A stretch of 64,000 nucleotides of DNA from JASLDZ01 sp965199975 (GTDB lineage: Bacteria > Pseudomonadota > Alphaproteobacteria > Caulobacterales > Caulobacteraceae): positions 3,195,405 to 3,259,404 of the forward strand of contig OZ241340.1 of the NCBI GenBank assembly GCA_965199975.1. The letters are read 5' to 3'. The notes beneath the pieces were generated by a model. That model ran no database searches. It saw nothing but the letters and a program-made list of their open reading frames with translations, and had not been told where the DNA came from. A program made the translations under genes and the position numbers. This document shows, piece by piece, positions 33,057-41,866 of the stretch (position 1 is its first letter; every line of letters starts with the position of its first letter).

Positions 33057-33523
33057 TCACACGCACTTCCATCATCGCCGGCGCGGGCGCGTCTGGGCTT
33101 ATACTGGCGATGCTGGGCGGGTGCGCCGACATGGGGCGCGGCGCGGCGCCACCACCTCCAAGCTCCGCCTTGGCCGCGGCGCGCTGCGCTGACTTGGCCT
33201 TCCCGGTCTACTTCCAGGACGCCTCGGACCAGCTCACCCCGTCGGCTCGCCAAGTGCTGGCGAGTGCGGTGGCGCGGGTGCGCGGCTGCACCCTGCGTTC
33301 GGGCGAGATCGTGGGGCTGGCCGCGGCGGGGCCGGCGGTCTCAGCCGACACGCTGTCGCAGCGGCGCGCCGTGAGGGTCGCCGAAGCGCTGTCCGCCGCC
33401 GGCGTGCCGGGGCCTGCGCTCCAGATCAAGGCGGCGGGAGACGAAGGCTCGGTCAGCGCTGCTGGCCGCGCCGCGCCCATGCATCACGCGGCCCAGGTGT
33501 TCCTGCACTTCGCAGGAAGCTGA
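33053..33523 (+). CDS. Lipoprotein with degenerate OmpA-like domain
   Basis: A 156-aa lipoprotein (LILAMLGGCADM lipobox). The body resembles an OmpA C-terminal domain: FPVYFQDASDQLTPSARQVL is like the usual FDFDSDxLTPxA opening, and TLSQRRAVRVAEALSAAGVPG is like the LSxxRAxxVxxxL helix. The conserved NRRVEI ending is replaced by AAQVFLHFAGS, so peptidoglycan binding is uncertain. The start is a GTG overlapping the stop of the preceding small lipoprotein. Confidence 0.65.
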   Translation: MITRTSIIAGAGASGLILAMLGGCADMGRGAAPPPPSSALAAARCADLAFPVYFQDASDQLTPSARQVLASAVARVRGCTLRSGEIVGLAAAGPAVSADTLSQRRAVRVAEALSAAGVPGPALQIKAAGDEGSVSAAGRAAPMHHAAQVFLHFAGS

Positions 33524-33606
33524 GCCGGAACGGCGGCCCTGCGCCGCACGTTGTGGCGACCACTGGGCGCGTTCAACTCGCCTGAGTTCCACGGAGCCGC
33601 CGTTCA

Positions 33607-33954
33607 GTGACCGAGCCGTCGCCCACCTCCCGACCCGACCCCACCGCCGCCCCCGGCGCGACGGACGCCGCAGGCGACGCCGTGCAGTTGAGCGGCGTGC
33701 GTGCTGCGCAGGGCCGCACTGGGCGCTCGGCCTTCATCGTGCTGATCGTCTCGGTGGCTCTGGTGGTAGTGGCCCTGTTCGGCATCTGGGCCTTGCATGC
33801 GCCGAAGCTCGCCCAGGGTGGCACGTCCGGAGGCGCGTCAGGCGCAGGAGCGCAGGGGCGCAGGTTCGACACGCCGTCCCCTTCGCCCAAACAGTCGCCG
33901 GCCGGCACGCCATCGACCGAGCCGGCGTCTCCTCAGCAGCCCGGTCGCACCTGA
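33607..33954 (+). CDS. Single-pass membrane protein, 115 aa
   Basis: Not recognised. The first 40 residues are hydrophilic and disorder-prone, followed by one membrane helix (AFIVLIVSVALVVVALFGIWAL), then a Gly/Ser/Pro-rich tail with SPSPKQSPAGTPSTEP. The topology is probably N-in with an extracytoplasmic low-complexity tail, the sort of protein that could span the periplasm. The start is GTG 33607. It converges on the DUF1328 gene. Confidence 0.5.
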   Translation: MTEPSPTSRPDPTAAPGATDAAGDAVQLSGVRAAQGRTGRSAFIVLIVSVALVVVALFGIWALHAPKLAQGGTSGGASGAGAQGRRFDTPSPSPKQSPAGTPSTEPASPQQPGRT

Positions 33955-33976
33955 TAGACGTTTGAGGCGCTCGCCG

Positions 33977-34150
33977 TCACATCACTGAGCGCCCGCGGAA
34001 GGCGCGGATCACGAAGCTGACGACGAGCAACACGAGGAAGATCAGGAACAGGATTTTGGCCGCGGTCCCGGCCAGCCCGGCCAGCGCGACGAAACCCATG
34101 TAGTAGGCCACTACGGCCAGGATCGCGAAGACGATCGCCCAACCCAACAT
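33977..34150 (-). CDS. DUF1328 small membrane protein
   Basis: A 57-aa protein with two membrane helices (LGWAIVFAILAVVAYYMGF and KILFLIFLVLLVVSFVI) and a short basic tail, matching the DUF1328 / YtjA family of stress-associated small membrane proteins. A GGAG site lies upstream of ATG 34150. The function in any organism is unclear to me. It is short but the family fit is strong. Confidence 0.8.
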   Translation of the reverse strand: MLGWAIVFAILAVVAYYMGFVALAGLAGTAAKILFLIFLVLLVVSFVIRAFRGRSVM

Positions 34151-34292
34151 CCGGCACTCTCCTCAGCTGCGATGACGTCTTTCAGCGAACGTCGCGCAAG
34201 CTCGGCCGTTCCGCAGGAACAGGGGCGTCGGATCGACGCTTAGGCAGGGAAGCGGGTCGCTGGGACCTGCATTTTTACCTGGAAAGCATTCC

Positions 34293-34790
34293 ATGAAGCT
34301 CGTCATTCCTGCGCTTGCGGTCGCTGCCGCGGCCTTCGCCGCTTCGGCCAATGCGCAACCTGCGCCCGACTTCGTCCGCACCGCCGCCGCCTCCGACAAG
34401 TTCGAGATCACCGAGGCCAAGATCGCCGAAACGCGCACTCGCAATCCGCGCGTGCGCCACGCCGCCGAAATGATGGTGCGCGACCACACTAAGTCGACCA
34501 GCATGATCAAGGCCGCAGTGCGCCACAGCATGGGGCATGATCCCGCGCCGCCGGTGCTGAGCCCCGAGCAGACGAAGATGGTGGCTGATTTGCGCGCCTC
34601 GCCCGCCCGCCAATTCGACCGCACCTACGTCGACCAGCAGGTGCCCGCCCACCAGCAGGCGCTGGAACTGATGCATGGTTATGCCGATCACGGCGACAAT
34701 GCCGCGCTCAAGACCACGGCGGCGCAGATCGTGCCGGTGGTGCAGCAGCACCTCGACATGTGGAAGGACCTGCAGACGCACATGCGTTGA
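34293..34790 (+). CDS. DUF4142 exported protein
   Basis: A 165-aa protein with a signal peptide (LVIPALAVAAAAFAASANAQ) followed by an all-helical DUF4142 domain. The pattern is DFVRTAAASDKFEITEAKIA, then RHAAEMMVRDHTKS, and later TYVDQQVPAHQQALELMHGYA. The conserved histidines resemble a ferritin-like four-helix bundle, but no metal role is proven for the family. It is probably periplasmic and in some bacteria stress-linked. AAAGC-rich DNA precedes the ATG. Confidence 0.8.
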   Translation: MKLVIPALAVAAAAFAASANAQPAPDFVRTAAASDKFEITEAKIAETRTRNPRVRHAAEMMVRDHTKSTSMIKAAVRHSMGHDPAPPVLSPEQTKMVADLRASPARQFDRTYVDQQVPAHQQALELMHGYADHGDNAALKTTAAQIVPVVQQHLDMWKDLQTHMR

Positions 34791-34873
34791 GCCGAAGCGC
34801 CTGGGCCCCGCGCGATCCTGCGATCGCAGCGCGGGCCTTTGCCGCGCCGGAGCCGCGGCGTATTCCGCCGGCC

Positions 34874-35563
34874 ATGACCGACTACGCCTTCGCTCCGCCT
34901 CCCGTGGTGTCTGCACCGGTCGCCGGGGAAGACCTCAGGTTCGCGGTGCGGCGCATCTTCTGCGTCGGCCGCAACTATGGCGCGCACGTGAAGGAGATGG
35001 GCGGCGACGCCAAGGACCAGCCGCCGATCTTCTTCACCAAGCCGGCCGACGCCCTCGTCACTGACGGCGCTGCCGTGCCCTACCCTCTCGCCACACGCGA
35101 CCTTCACCACGAGATCGAGCTCGTCATCGCACTCCGGTCGGGCGGGTTCGACGTGACGCCGGCGGCGGCGTTGGACTGGGTGTTCGGCTACGCCGCGGGC
35201 GTCGACCTCACCCGGCGCGACCTGCAGGGGTTGGCGAAGAAGGCCGTTCAGCCGTGGGACGCCGCCAAGGCTTTCGACCACTCGGCCCCGATCTCCGCCA
35301 TCCGCCGCATGGAGGGCGCCGCGCCGCCCGAAGGCGCACGCATCCACGTGGCGGTCGACGGCGAGGTGCGCCAGGACGCGTCGTTGGCTGACATGATCTG
35401 GAGCGCGCCCGAAATCATCGCCGAGGCCTCCAGGCTCTGGGAGCTGAAGGCGGGCGACCTGATCTTCACCGGCACGCCGGAGGGCGTCGGGCCCGTCATC
35501 AGGGGCCAGCGGGTCGAAGGCGGAGTCGAGGGTGTCGGCGTGGTCGCCTTCTCCGTGGAGTGA
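34874..35563 (+). CDS. Fumarylacetoacetate/fumarylpyruvate hydrolase family protein
   Basis: A 229-aa FAH-fold hydrolase, about half the length of true fumarylacetoacetase, so closer to fumarylpyruvate hydrolases or acylpyruvases. Visible: FCVGRNYGAHVKEMG, FFTKPADALV, the metal site around DLHHEIELVIAL and GYAAGVDLTRRDLQ, and GDLIFTGTPEGVGPV near the end. It cleaves a C-C bond in the last step of tyrosine/homogentisate or gentisate breakdown. The overlapping downstream isomerase fits either pathway. No dioxygenase is present to decide. Confidence 0.85.
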   Translation: MTDYAFAPPPVVSAPVAGEDLRFAVRRIFCVGRNYGAHVKEMGGDAKDQPPIFFTKPADALVTDGAAVPYPLATRDLHHEIELVIALRSGGFDVTPAAALDWVFGYAAGVDLTRRDLQGLAKKAVQPWDAAKAFDHSAPISAIRRMEGAAPPEGARIHVAVDGEVRQDASLADMIWSAPEIIAEASRLWELKAGDLIFTGTPEGVGPVIRGQRVEGGVEGVGVVAFSVE

Positions 35564-35568
35564 AGACA

Positions 35569-36210
35569 ATGTCCGAGACGGTTCTGAACGGCTACTGGCG
35601 CTCCAGCCCCAGCTGGCGAGTGCGCATCGCGCTAGCCTGGAAGGGCGTCGCCTTCACGGTTGCGCCGGTGAACATCCTCAAGGGCGAGCAGGCGGAGCCT
35701 GCCTATCTGGCGCGCAATCCGCAGGGCCGCGTGCCGCTCCTGCAGATCGACGGGCTGAGCCTGGTGCAGGCTCCCGCAATCCTCGAATACCTGGACGAGA
35801 CCCGCCCGCAACCGCCGCTGCTGCCCGCCGACCACGAGGGCCGCGCCCGCGTACGCGCCATGTGCGCCCTGATCGCCACCGATGTCGCCCCGCTGCAGAA
35901 CCTCAATGTCGCGCGCCGCCTGAAGGCGCAGTTCGGCGCCGACGATGCGGCCGTCGCCGACTGGTGCCGCAGCTACATCGACGCAGGCCTGGGCGAGCTG
36001 GAGCGGCAAGCGGGTCTCTACGCCGGCGCGTATCTCTACGGCGACGCCTTCTCCCTGGCCGACATCCACCTCGTCCCGCAGATGATCGCCGCCCGGCGCT
36101 TCGGCGCCTCCGTGGGGCCGCGGCTGCTGAGGATCGAGGCGCGCTGCCTCGAACTTCCCGCCGTGTTCGACACCCGGCCGGAAGCGCAGCCGGATGCGCC
36201 GGCCGCCTAA
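35569..36210 (+). CDS. maiA: Maleylacetoacetate (or maleylpyruvate) isomerase
   Basis: A 213-aa zeta-class glutathione S-transferase. The catalytic SSPSWRVRIAL (matching the SSCSxRVRI motif with Ser-Ser-x-Ser) and NPQGRVPLLQIDG place it in the MaiA/NagL group, which isomerises the cis double bond using glutathione. A good GGAG site serves ATG 35569; a GTG at 35560 overlapping the upstream stop is the alternative. It is paired with the FAH-type hydrolase, the enzyme that follows it in the pathway. gshB, for glutathione, is 3 kb away. Confidence 0.85.
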   Translation: MSETVLNGYWRSSPSWRVRIALAWKGVAFTVAPVNILKGEQAEPAYLARNPQGRVPLLQIDGLSLVQAPAILEYLDETRPQPPLLPADHEGRARVRAMCALIATDVAPLQNLNVARRLKAQFGADDAAVADWCRSYIDAGLGELERQAGLYAGAYLYGDAFSLADIHLVPQMIAARRFGASVGPRLLRIEARCLELPAVFDTRPEAQPDAPAA

Positions 36211-38522
36211 AGGGCGAGTTCGGGCGCCGCGGCGCCGGCGTAGGCGCGCTCGGGGAGGTGGCAGGTGAAGGTGGCACCGGCGCCGGGCTCGCTCTCCAGC
36301 GCCACCCAACCGCCGTGCAGCTCGGTCAACGCTTTGACCAGGGCCAGCGCCAAGCCCGGGCCGCCCCGGTCGCGGCCGACGAAACGGTCGAAGATGTGGG
36401 CCTGCACGTGGAAGGGAATGCCGCGGCCGCTGTCGCGCACGCGAACCTGCACCTCCCCGAAGGCGCGGCGCGCATCCAGCGTCACCTCACCGGCCGGAGG
36501 CGTGGAACGCAGCGCATTGCCGACGAGGTGATCGAGCACCTGCGACAGCCGCTTGGCGTCGGCGCGGATCACGCCGGGGTCGGGATCGACGTTGACGACG
36601 ACCGCCACGCCCGCCGCCTCCGCGGCGCGCTCGTTGCGGTCGGCCGCGTCGTGCAGCAGGCGCGCCACGCTGACGTCGCCGAGCGAGAGCGCCATCTCGC
36701 CGGCGTCGATCTGCGCCATGTCCAGCACGTCGTCGATGGAGCGCGCCAGCTGTGCGGCGGCCTGCCGAACGGACGCCACGTGGCCGCGGGACCGCTCCGG
36801 CAGCGCCTCGCCCATGTGGTCGAGCAGCTCGGAGTAGCCGATGATCGTCGTCAGGGGCGTGCGCAGCTCGTACGACACGTTGCCCACGAAGTCGCGCTTC
36901 AGCCGCTGCGCCTCGGCCAGGGCCCCCTCGCGGTCGACCAGCGCCTGCTCGAGTTCGCGCGTGGCGGTCACGTCGTCGAAGGCGATCAGGGTGGCGCCGT
37001 CGGGCAGCGGCCGGGTCTGGAACACCACCGTGCGCCGGTCGGAGGTGCGGATCTCGCCAGCCACGGGCGCGCGGGCCTGCGGGTCGGGGTCGGCCACGCG
37101 CGCCTTGAGCTCGCGCCAGAAGCCGCGGTCATGCACCAGCGGCAGGCACAGCTCGACGATGCCGTCGAAGTCGCCGGCGTCGACCAGCGCCTGCTGGCCT
37201 ATGTTCCAGAAACGCTCGAAGGCGTCGTTGTGCAGGCGCAGGCGCCCGTCGGAGCCGAACACCGCCACCGCGTCGTTCAGCTTGTCGAGCGTGGCCTGCT
37301 GCACGAGCACGAGGCCGTTGTACTGGGCGCGAAGGCGCAGTTCGCCGGTGATGTCGCTGAACAGCAGCAGCAGGCCGCCGAAGGGGTGCGGCTGGCGCAC
37401 CACGCGCAGGGTGCGCCCGTCAGGCAGGCTCCAAAGCTCGTCGGGGGCGGGCTCCAGCGCCTCGTAGAAGCCGAGCTCGCGCTCGCGCCAGCCCCTGTAA
37501 TCGGCGCTCTCGGGCAGGCGGCGGCGCTGGCGCAGGCGGTCGAGCACCTCGCCGTGCGCCGGGCTCTCGGCCAGCCAGGCGGGCTCCAGCGCCCAGAGTT
37601 CGGCGAAGGCGGTGTTGTGGAAGGCGAGCCGCTTGTCGGGGGCGAAGATGGCCACCGCGTCGGCCAGGCGGTTCAGCGTGTCGTCGTGGCTGGCCACATG
37701 GCGCTTGAGCGCCTCGCCCGTCTCCTCCGCCTCGGTGACGTCAAGCGCCCAGGCGGCGGCGCCGCCGCCCTCCAACGGCTGCGCGGTGGCCTGGAAGGCC
37801 CGGCGGCGGCCCGCCAGCGCCACCCAGCGCAGCGCCTCGCGCCGCTCGCCTTTCGCCGCGGCTTCCTCGGCCACCTGGGCGAGCGATTTGTCGAAGGCGA
37901 GGTCGCGCGCGACGGCTTCGGCCACGGAGGCCGCCTCCGCCCCTTTGAGCCACGCGCGATTGGCCCAGACGAGCCGCCCTTCGCCATCCACCAGCCAGGA
38001 GGGCTGATCCTGCGCATCGGCCGCCGCCGCGAACCGCGCCGCGCTGGGCAAGCCCTCGCCAGCGTGGACCGAAAGGCGCAACCAAGCCAAAGCGCCCGAG
38101 GCGCGGCCCTGCACTTCCACCACCGCCTCGCCGTCCGCACCGGCGACCTCGAAGTCGCAGGGCGCACCCGAGGCCACCAGCGCGTCGAGCTGGCGCGCGT
38201 GGCCGGGGTCCGACCGCCGCAGCGCGGCGTAGACGGCGCCGGCCCCGTCGGCCTCGCCGAGGCCGAGGGCGCGGGCGCACGGCGACAGGCTGTCCAGGCC
38301 CGAGGCGAGCTGCGCTCCCGTACGATCGACGGTGAAGACCGTGCTGTCGAAGGCCTCTGCGGAAGTGTCGGGCTCGCGGCCGGTGGGGGCGCGCTCGAGC
38401 TCGTCCTCCAGCTCGGCGATGCGCCTGCCGGCCGCGCGGCGCTGGCCCAGCGCCCACAGCCCGGCCGCCAGCGCGAGGCTGACGGCCCCCGCATCGGCGA
38501 CCATGCCAGGATCGAAGGCCAT
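36207..38522 (-). CDS. divL: DivL, tyrosine pseudo-histidine kinase of the CtrA pathway
   Basis: A 771-aa kinase-like protein with an N-terminal membrane helix (about 8-26), a short coiled coil, four PAS-like regions (about 55-150, 165-265, 280-390, 405-520), a DHp domain and an ATPase domain. The phospho-acceptor position is Y551 in GNVSYELRTPL instead of histidine, as in Caulobacter DivL (Y550, 769 aa). ATPase motifs remain: N669, DSGRGIP at 697-703 and GGPGLAL at 720-726. In Caulobacter, DivL binds DivK-phosphate at the new pole and restrains CckA kinase activity, and so CtrA. It converges on maiA with a 4-bp overlap. Confidence 0.95.
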   Translation of the reverse strand: MAFDPGMVADAGAVSLALAAGLWALGQRRAAGRRIAELEDELERAPTGREPDTSAEAFDSTVFTVDRTGAQLASGLDSLSPCARALGLGEADGAGAVYAALRRSDPGHARQLDALVASGAPCDFEVAGADGEAVVEVQGRASGALAWLRLSVHAGEGLPSAARFAAAADAQDQPSWLVDGEGRLVWANRAWLKGAEAASVAEAVARDLAFDKSLAQVAEEAAAKGERREALRWVALAGRRRAFQATAQPLEGGGAAAWALDVTEAEETGEALKRHVASHDDTLNRLADAVAIFAPDKRLAFHNTAFAELWALEPAWLAESPAHGEVLDRLRQRRRLPESADYRGWRERELGFYEALEPAPDELWSLPDGRTLRVVRQPHPFGGLLLLFSDITGELRLRAQYNGLVLVQQATLDKLNDAVAVFGSDGRLRLHNDAFERFWNIGQQALVDAGDFDGIVELCLPLVHDRGFWRELKARVADPDPQARAPVAGEIRTSDRRTVVFQTRPLPDGATLIAFDDVTATRELEQALVDREGALAEAQRLKRDFVGNVSYELRTPLTTIIGYSELLDHMGEALPERSRGHVASVRQAAAQLARSIDDVLDMAQIDAGEMALSLGDVSVARLLHDAADRNERAAEAAGVAVVVNVDPDPGVIRADAKRLSQVLDHLVGNALRSTPPAGEVTLDARRAFGEVQVRVRDSGRGIPFHVQAHIFDRFVGRDRGGPGLALALVKALTELHGGWVALESEPGAGATFTCHLPERAYAGAAAPELAL

Positions 38523-38624
38523 GCGCTTCGCTCTCCCCTCACGCCGCCCAGCGGCGACGATTCGCGAGCATAGCGGATTTGCGGCGGGCGGGCCCTGCGC
38601 CCCACCTCGTGGTATATCGCCGCC

Positions 38625-39200
38625 ATGACAGACGCCGCCGTCCAGCGGATGATCGCCGACGAGTTCCTCACCTGACGCCTTGACCGGGAGGGAACCTGGG
38701 AGCTGGTCGACGCCGCGCCGGTGCTAAAGTTCGACAATGACCGCGAGTTGATGGCCGGCGGCAGGCGCAATCACGCCTACGTCGCCGCAAGCCTGCTGTT
38801 CGCCCTCGAGCGCAGGTTGAGGGGCGGTCCTTGCAAGCCTGTCGCCAGCGATCTGGCCGTGAGGATGGTGCGGGAAATGTGCGCCAGCCCGACGTGACCG
38901 TGGAACGTGGCCGTGGTGCGGGAGGAGATCTCGAGGCGACCGAGCCCAAGGCGCTCTTCCAGGTGCTTTCACCTTCGACCCGCCGGTTCGACCTCGTGCC
39001 CGAAGCCGACGAATATCAGCAGATCGAGAGCCTGGCGCATTTCGTCATGCTGGAACCCGATCGCCCGGAGGCGATCATCTGGTCGCGCGCGGAAGGCCAG
39101 GCATGCTTGGCGACCCGGCTCGTTGGAGCGGAGGCCGAGCTCGACCTCGGCGTGGCCTTGCCGCTCGCGGAACTCAATGAAGACGTGGAGATCAGCGCGG
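38625..39200 (+). pseudogene. Uma2-family endonuclease, inactivated
   Basis: Reading across frames gives a full Uma2 (DUF820) PD-(D/E)XK-like protein. The pieces run from DEFLT, through TWELVDAAPV and the block ending RLRGGPCKPVASDLAVR, to RQPDVTVERG and LSPSTRRFDLV, and end at GVALPLAELNEDVEI. A TGA at 38673 stands where the family has tryptophan (TGG), and a frameshift near 38880 moves the second half into another frame. Both lesions must be bridged, so this is a pseudogene. Its end runs into the 3-prime end of gshB on the other strand. The function of Uma2 proteins is poorly known. Confidence 0.75.
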
Positions 39201-40148
39201 GTCAGCCGCCCTCTTCGCCTCGATGGCGTCCCACATCAGGGCGCAGGCGTCGACGCCGGTGAAGCGCTTGAGCTGCTGGGCGCCGGTGGGCGAGGTGACG
39301 TTGATCTCGGTCAGATAGTCGCCGATCACGTCGACGCCCACGAAGACGAGGCCGCGGCGCTTCAGCTCCGGGCCGATGATGGCGCACAGCGCGCGGTCGC
39401 GAGCCGTGAGCTCGACGGCTTCCGCCCGCCCGCCGACGTGCAGGTTGGAGCGCACCGCGCCCGCCTTCGGGATACGGTTGATCGCGCCCACCGGCTCGCC
39501 GTCGACGATGAGGATGCGCTTGTCGCCCTTGGAGACGGCGGGGATGAACGTCTGCACGATGAGCGGCTCGCGCGAGGCGGCGAAGAACAGTTCGAGCAGG
39601 CTGTCGAGGTTCGGGTCGTCAGCCTTGAGTCGGAAGACGCCCGACCCACCCGCGCCGTAGAGCGGCTTGACGATCACGTCGCCCTCGCGCGCCCGGAAGG
39701 CCGCGATCTCGTCCGGGTCGCGGGTGATCAGCGTGGGCGGCTGCACGCCCGGGAAGGTGGTGACGAACAGCTTCTCCGGAGCGTTCCTCACTTCCCGCGG
39801 GTCGTTCACCACCAGCGTGCGTGGGTGAACGACCTCCAACATGTGGGTGGAGGTGATGTAGGCCATGTCGAACGGCGGGTCCTGGCGCAGCAGCACCACG
39901 TCGACCTCGCCCAGATCGAGCGTCTCGGCGTCGCCCTCGCGAGCGTGGGCGCCCTGGTCGGAGGTGAGGGCGTGGAGCGCGCGGGCGCGGCAGCGCAGGC
40001 CGCCCTCCTCCAGCGCCAGGCTGTCGGGGTGATAGGTCCACACTTGGTGGCCGCGCTCCAGCGCGTCGGCGGCCATCAGCACGGACGTGTCGGCCGACAC
40101 GTCCACCTGGCCGATGGGGTCCATCTGAATCGCGACCTGCAGGGCCAT
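39192..40148 (-). CDS. gshB: Glutathione synthetase
   Basis: A 318-aa ATP-grasp ligase joining gamma-glutamylcysteine and glycine. Visible: VAIQMDPIGQVDVSADTS at the N-terminus, LLRQDPPFDMAYITSTHML, the ATP-grasp strand VIVKPLYGAGGSGVF, and FVGVDVIGDYLTEINVTSP, which holds the metal ligands. GGAGAG lies before ATG 40148; a longer frame to 40304 is unlikely. It is followed on the same strand by nothing close, and its 3-prime end overlaps the decayed Uma2 gene. Confidence 0.95.
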   Translation of the reverse strand: MALQVAIQMDPIGQVDVSADTSVLMAADALERGHQVWTYHPDSLALEEGGLRCRARALHALTSDQGAHAREGDAETLDLGEVDVVLLRQDPPFDMAYITSTHMLEVVHPRTLVVNDPREVRNAPEKLFVTTFPGVQPPTLITRDPDEIAAFRAREGDVIVKPLYGAGGSGVFRLKADDPNLDSLLELFFAASREPLIVQTFIPAVSKGDKRILIVDGEPVGAINRIPKAGAVRSNLHVGGRAEAVELTARDRALCAIIGPELKRRGLVFVGVDVIGDYLTEINVTSPTGAQQLKRFTGVDACALMWDAIEAKRAADPR

Positions 40149-40159
40149 GACGCGCTCTC

Positions 40160-40975
40160 CTAGTTCAGTCGCAACCGCACGCGCTCGCGGGCCACGCGCG
40201 CGGCCAGCGCCGCGCCGCCGTCGAGCGTCTGCGCCTTGGACAGGGCTTCGAGCGCGCCCGCAAGGCGCCCCTGCGCTTCGCGCGCCGCGGCCACGTCGAT
40301 CCACGGGTGGTGGTCGGCGGGATGGAGCAGGGCGCGGCGCAGCGCCGAGCGCTCGGCCTGGGCGAAGTCGCCGGAGCGGATGGCGCGGGCGAAGATGTTG
40401 TTCTGCAGCCGCAACACCACCTGGCGGTCTGAGATGGGCGCCATCAGGCGCTCCAGGTCGTCGACCACGCCGGGCGTCAGTCCCGCCCGCAAGGCGCGTT
40501 TCACGAGGTCGGACGGCATCACCACCTGGCCGCCGGTGAAGGGATCGAGCGCCATGGGCCCGTCACCCGTCTCGATGCGCACCAGGAAGTGGGCGGGGAA
40601 GTCCACCCCCGCCGCCTCGATCCCGCAGCGGCGGCAGACCTCCAGGAATAGCACGCCCAGCGCCACCGGCAGGCCGCGGCGGCGCGCGCATACGCTGATC
40701 AGGTCGGCGTTCTTCAGGTCGTCGTAGGTGAAGAGGTCGCCCCCGAGGCCGAGCTCGGAGCCCAGCGCCTCGCAGACGGCGTCCTCCGGCGCCAGCACGG
40801 CGAGCCGCTCGCCGAGGCGGCGAGCCGCCTCGCTGCACAGGGCGCGCGCCTCGGCGGGATCGCGGTCGGGGATCTCGTGCAGGGCGCAGGCGAGCGCCGC
40901 GTCGAACAGGGGAAACGCCTCGTCGGGGGCGGCGCCGGCGGCGTCCAAGGCGGCTTCCGCCTCGGCGCGGGTCAC
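40160..40975 (-). CDS. SirB1-family (transglutaminase-like, UPF0162) protein
   Basis: A 271-aa protein with an N-terminal SirB1/transglutaminase-like domain (LFTYDDLKNADLISVCARRRG, GLPVALGVLFLEVCRRCGI, VDFPAHFLVRI, DPFTGGQVV) and a C-terminal TPR-like helical part (RLQNNIFARAIRSGDFAQAE). The catalytic-type Cys-His-Asp order (CARRRG, FPAHF, LDPF) is retained. The true activity of the family is not established. It overlaps rsmI by 4 bp and is followed 11 bp later by gshB, suggesting one operon rsmI-sirB1-gshB. Confidence 0.85.
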   Translation of the reverse strand: MTRAEAEAALDAAGAAPDEAFPLFDAALACALHEIPDRDPAEARALCSEAARRLGERLAVLAPEDAVCEALGSELGLGGDLFTYDDLKNADLISVCARRRGLPVALGVLFLEVCRRCGIEAAGVDFPAHFLVRIETGDGPMALDPFTGGQVVMPSDLVKRALRAGLTPGVVDDLERLMAPISDRQVVLRLQNNIFARAIRSGDFAQAERSALRRALLHPADHHPWIDVAAAREAQGRLAGALEALSKAQTLDGGAALAARVARERVRLRLN

Positions 40976-41835
40976 GGCGCGGCGTCCTTGAGCTCCAGGG
41001 CGCGGCGGTAGAGTTCGCGCCGTGAGCGACCGAGGGCGCGCGCCACCTCGCCGGCCGCCTCCGCCGGGCCGGCGCGCGTCAGGGCCTCGGCGAGCGCCCG
41101 GTCGACGTCGAGGGCGCTGGCGGCCCGCTCCTCACCCGGAGCCACCAGCACCACGATCTCGCCCTTGGGGGCGTCGAAGGCGGGATCGGCGGCGAGCGCG
41201 TCGAGAGAGCCGCGGTACAGCGTCTCGTGCAGCTTGGTGAGCTCGCGCGCCACCACCGCCTCGCGCGGACCGAACACCGCGGCCATGTCGGCCAGGCAAT
41301 CCGCCAGGCGCGGCCCGCTCTCGTAGAAGACAAGCGTGGCGGGTGTGGCGACCAGCGCCTCGAAGGCTGCGCGACGACCGGCGGTCTTAGGCGGCGGGAA
41401 GCCGGCGAAGAGGAAACGATCGGTCGGCAAGCCCGCGGCCGCCAGCGCGGCCAGCACGGCGCTTGCGCCGGGGATGGGAAACACCCGCGCGCCGGAGGCC
41501 GCGGCCTCGCGCACCAGCCGATAGCCCGGGTCGGAGACGAGCGGCGTGCCGGCGTCGGTGGTCAGCGCCACCCGCGCGCCCTGCGCCAGCCGCGCCAGGA
41601 CCCGCGGCCGCACCTCGGCGCCGACGTGGTCGTCATAGCGTTCCACCTTGGCGGAGAGGCCGTAGGCCGACAGCAGGCGCGCGGCGCTGCGCGTATCCTC
41701 GGCAAGCACCAGGTCGCAGGCGGCCAGCACGTCGATGGCGCGCAGGGTGATGTCGCGCAGGTTCCCGATGGGAGTGGAGACCACGTAGAGCCCCGGCTCC
41801 AGCGGCTTGGACAGGTCGGGCGCCGTGACGCTCAT
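40972..41835 (-). CDS. rsmI: 16S rRNA C1402 2-prime-O-methyltransferase RsmI
   Basis: A 287-aa SAM-dependent tetrapyrrole-methylase-fold enzyme that methylates the ribose of C1402 in the decoding centre. Typical motifs: GLYVVSTPIGNLRDITLRA at the start, LVLAEDTRSAARLL, TTDAGTPLVSDPGYRLVREA and LVFYESGPRLADCLADM. The length is normal. It heads a likely operon with the SirB1-family gene and gshB. yraN, often found between rsmI and gshB, is absent here. Confidence 0.94.
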   Translation of the reverse strand: MSVTAPDLSKPLEPGLYVVSTPIGNLRDITLRAIDVLAACDLVLAEDTRSAARLLSAYGLSAKVERYDDHVGAEVRPRVLARLAQGARVALTTDAGTPLVSDPGYRLVREAAASGARVFPIPGASAVLAALAAAGLPTDRFLFAGFPPPKTAGRRAAFEALVATPATLVFYESGPRLADCLADMAAVFGPREAVVARELTKLHETLYRGSLDALAADPAFDAPKGEIVVLVAPGEERAASALDVDRALAEALTRAGPAEAAGEVARALGRSRRELYRRALELKDAAP

Positions 41836-41866
41836 GCTCCGACGCTGCGCGCTCGCCGACGCGCGC

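Noticed and set aside
35532..38573. A 1013-codon open frame on the plus strand
   Set aside because: It lies antisense to divL, has low-complexity Arg/Gly/Ala-rich sequence and no domain. It is a shadow caused by high GC in third codon positions.
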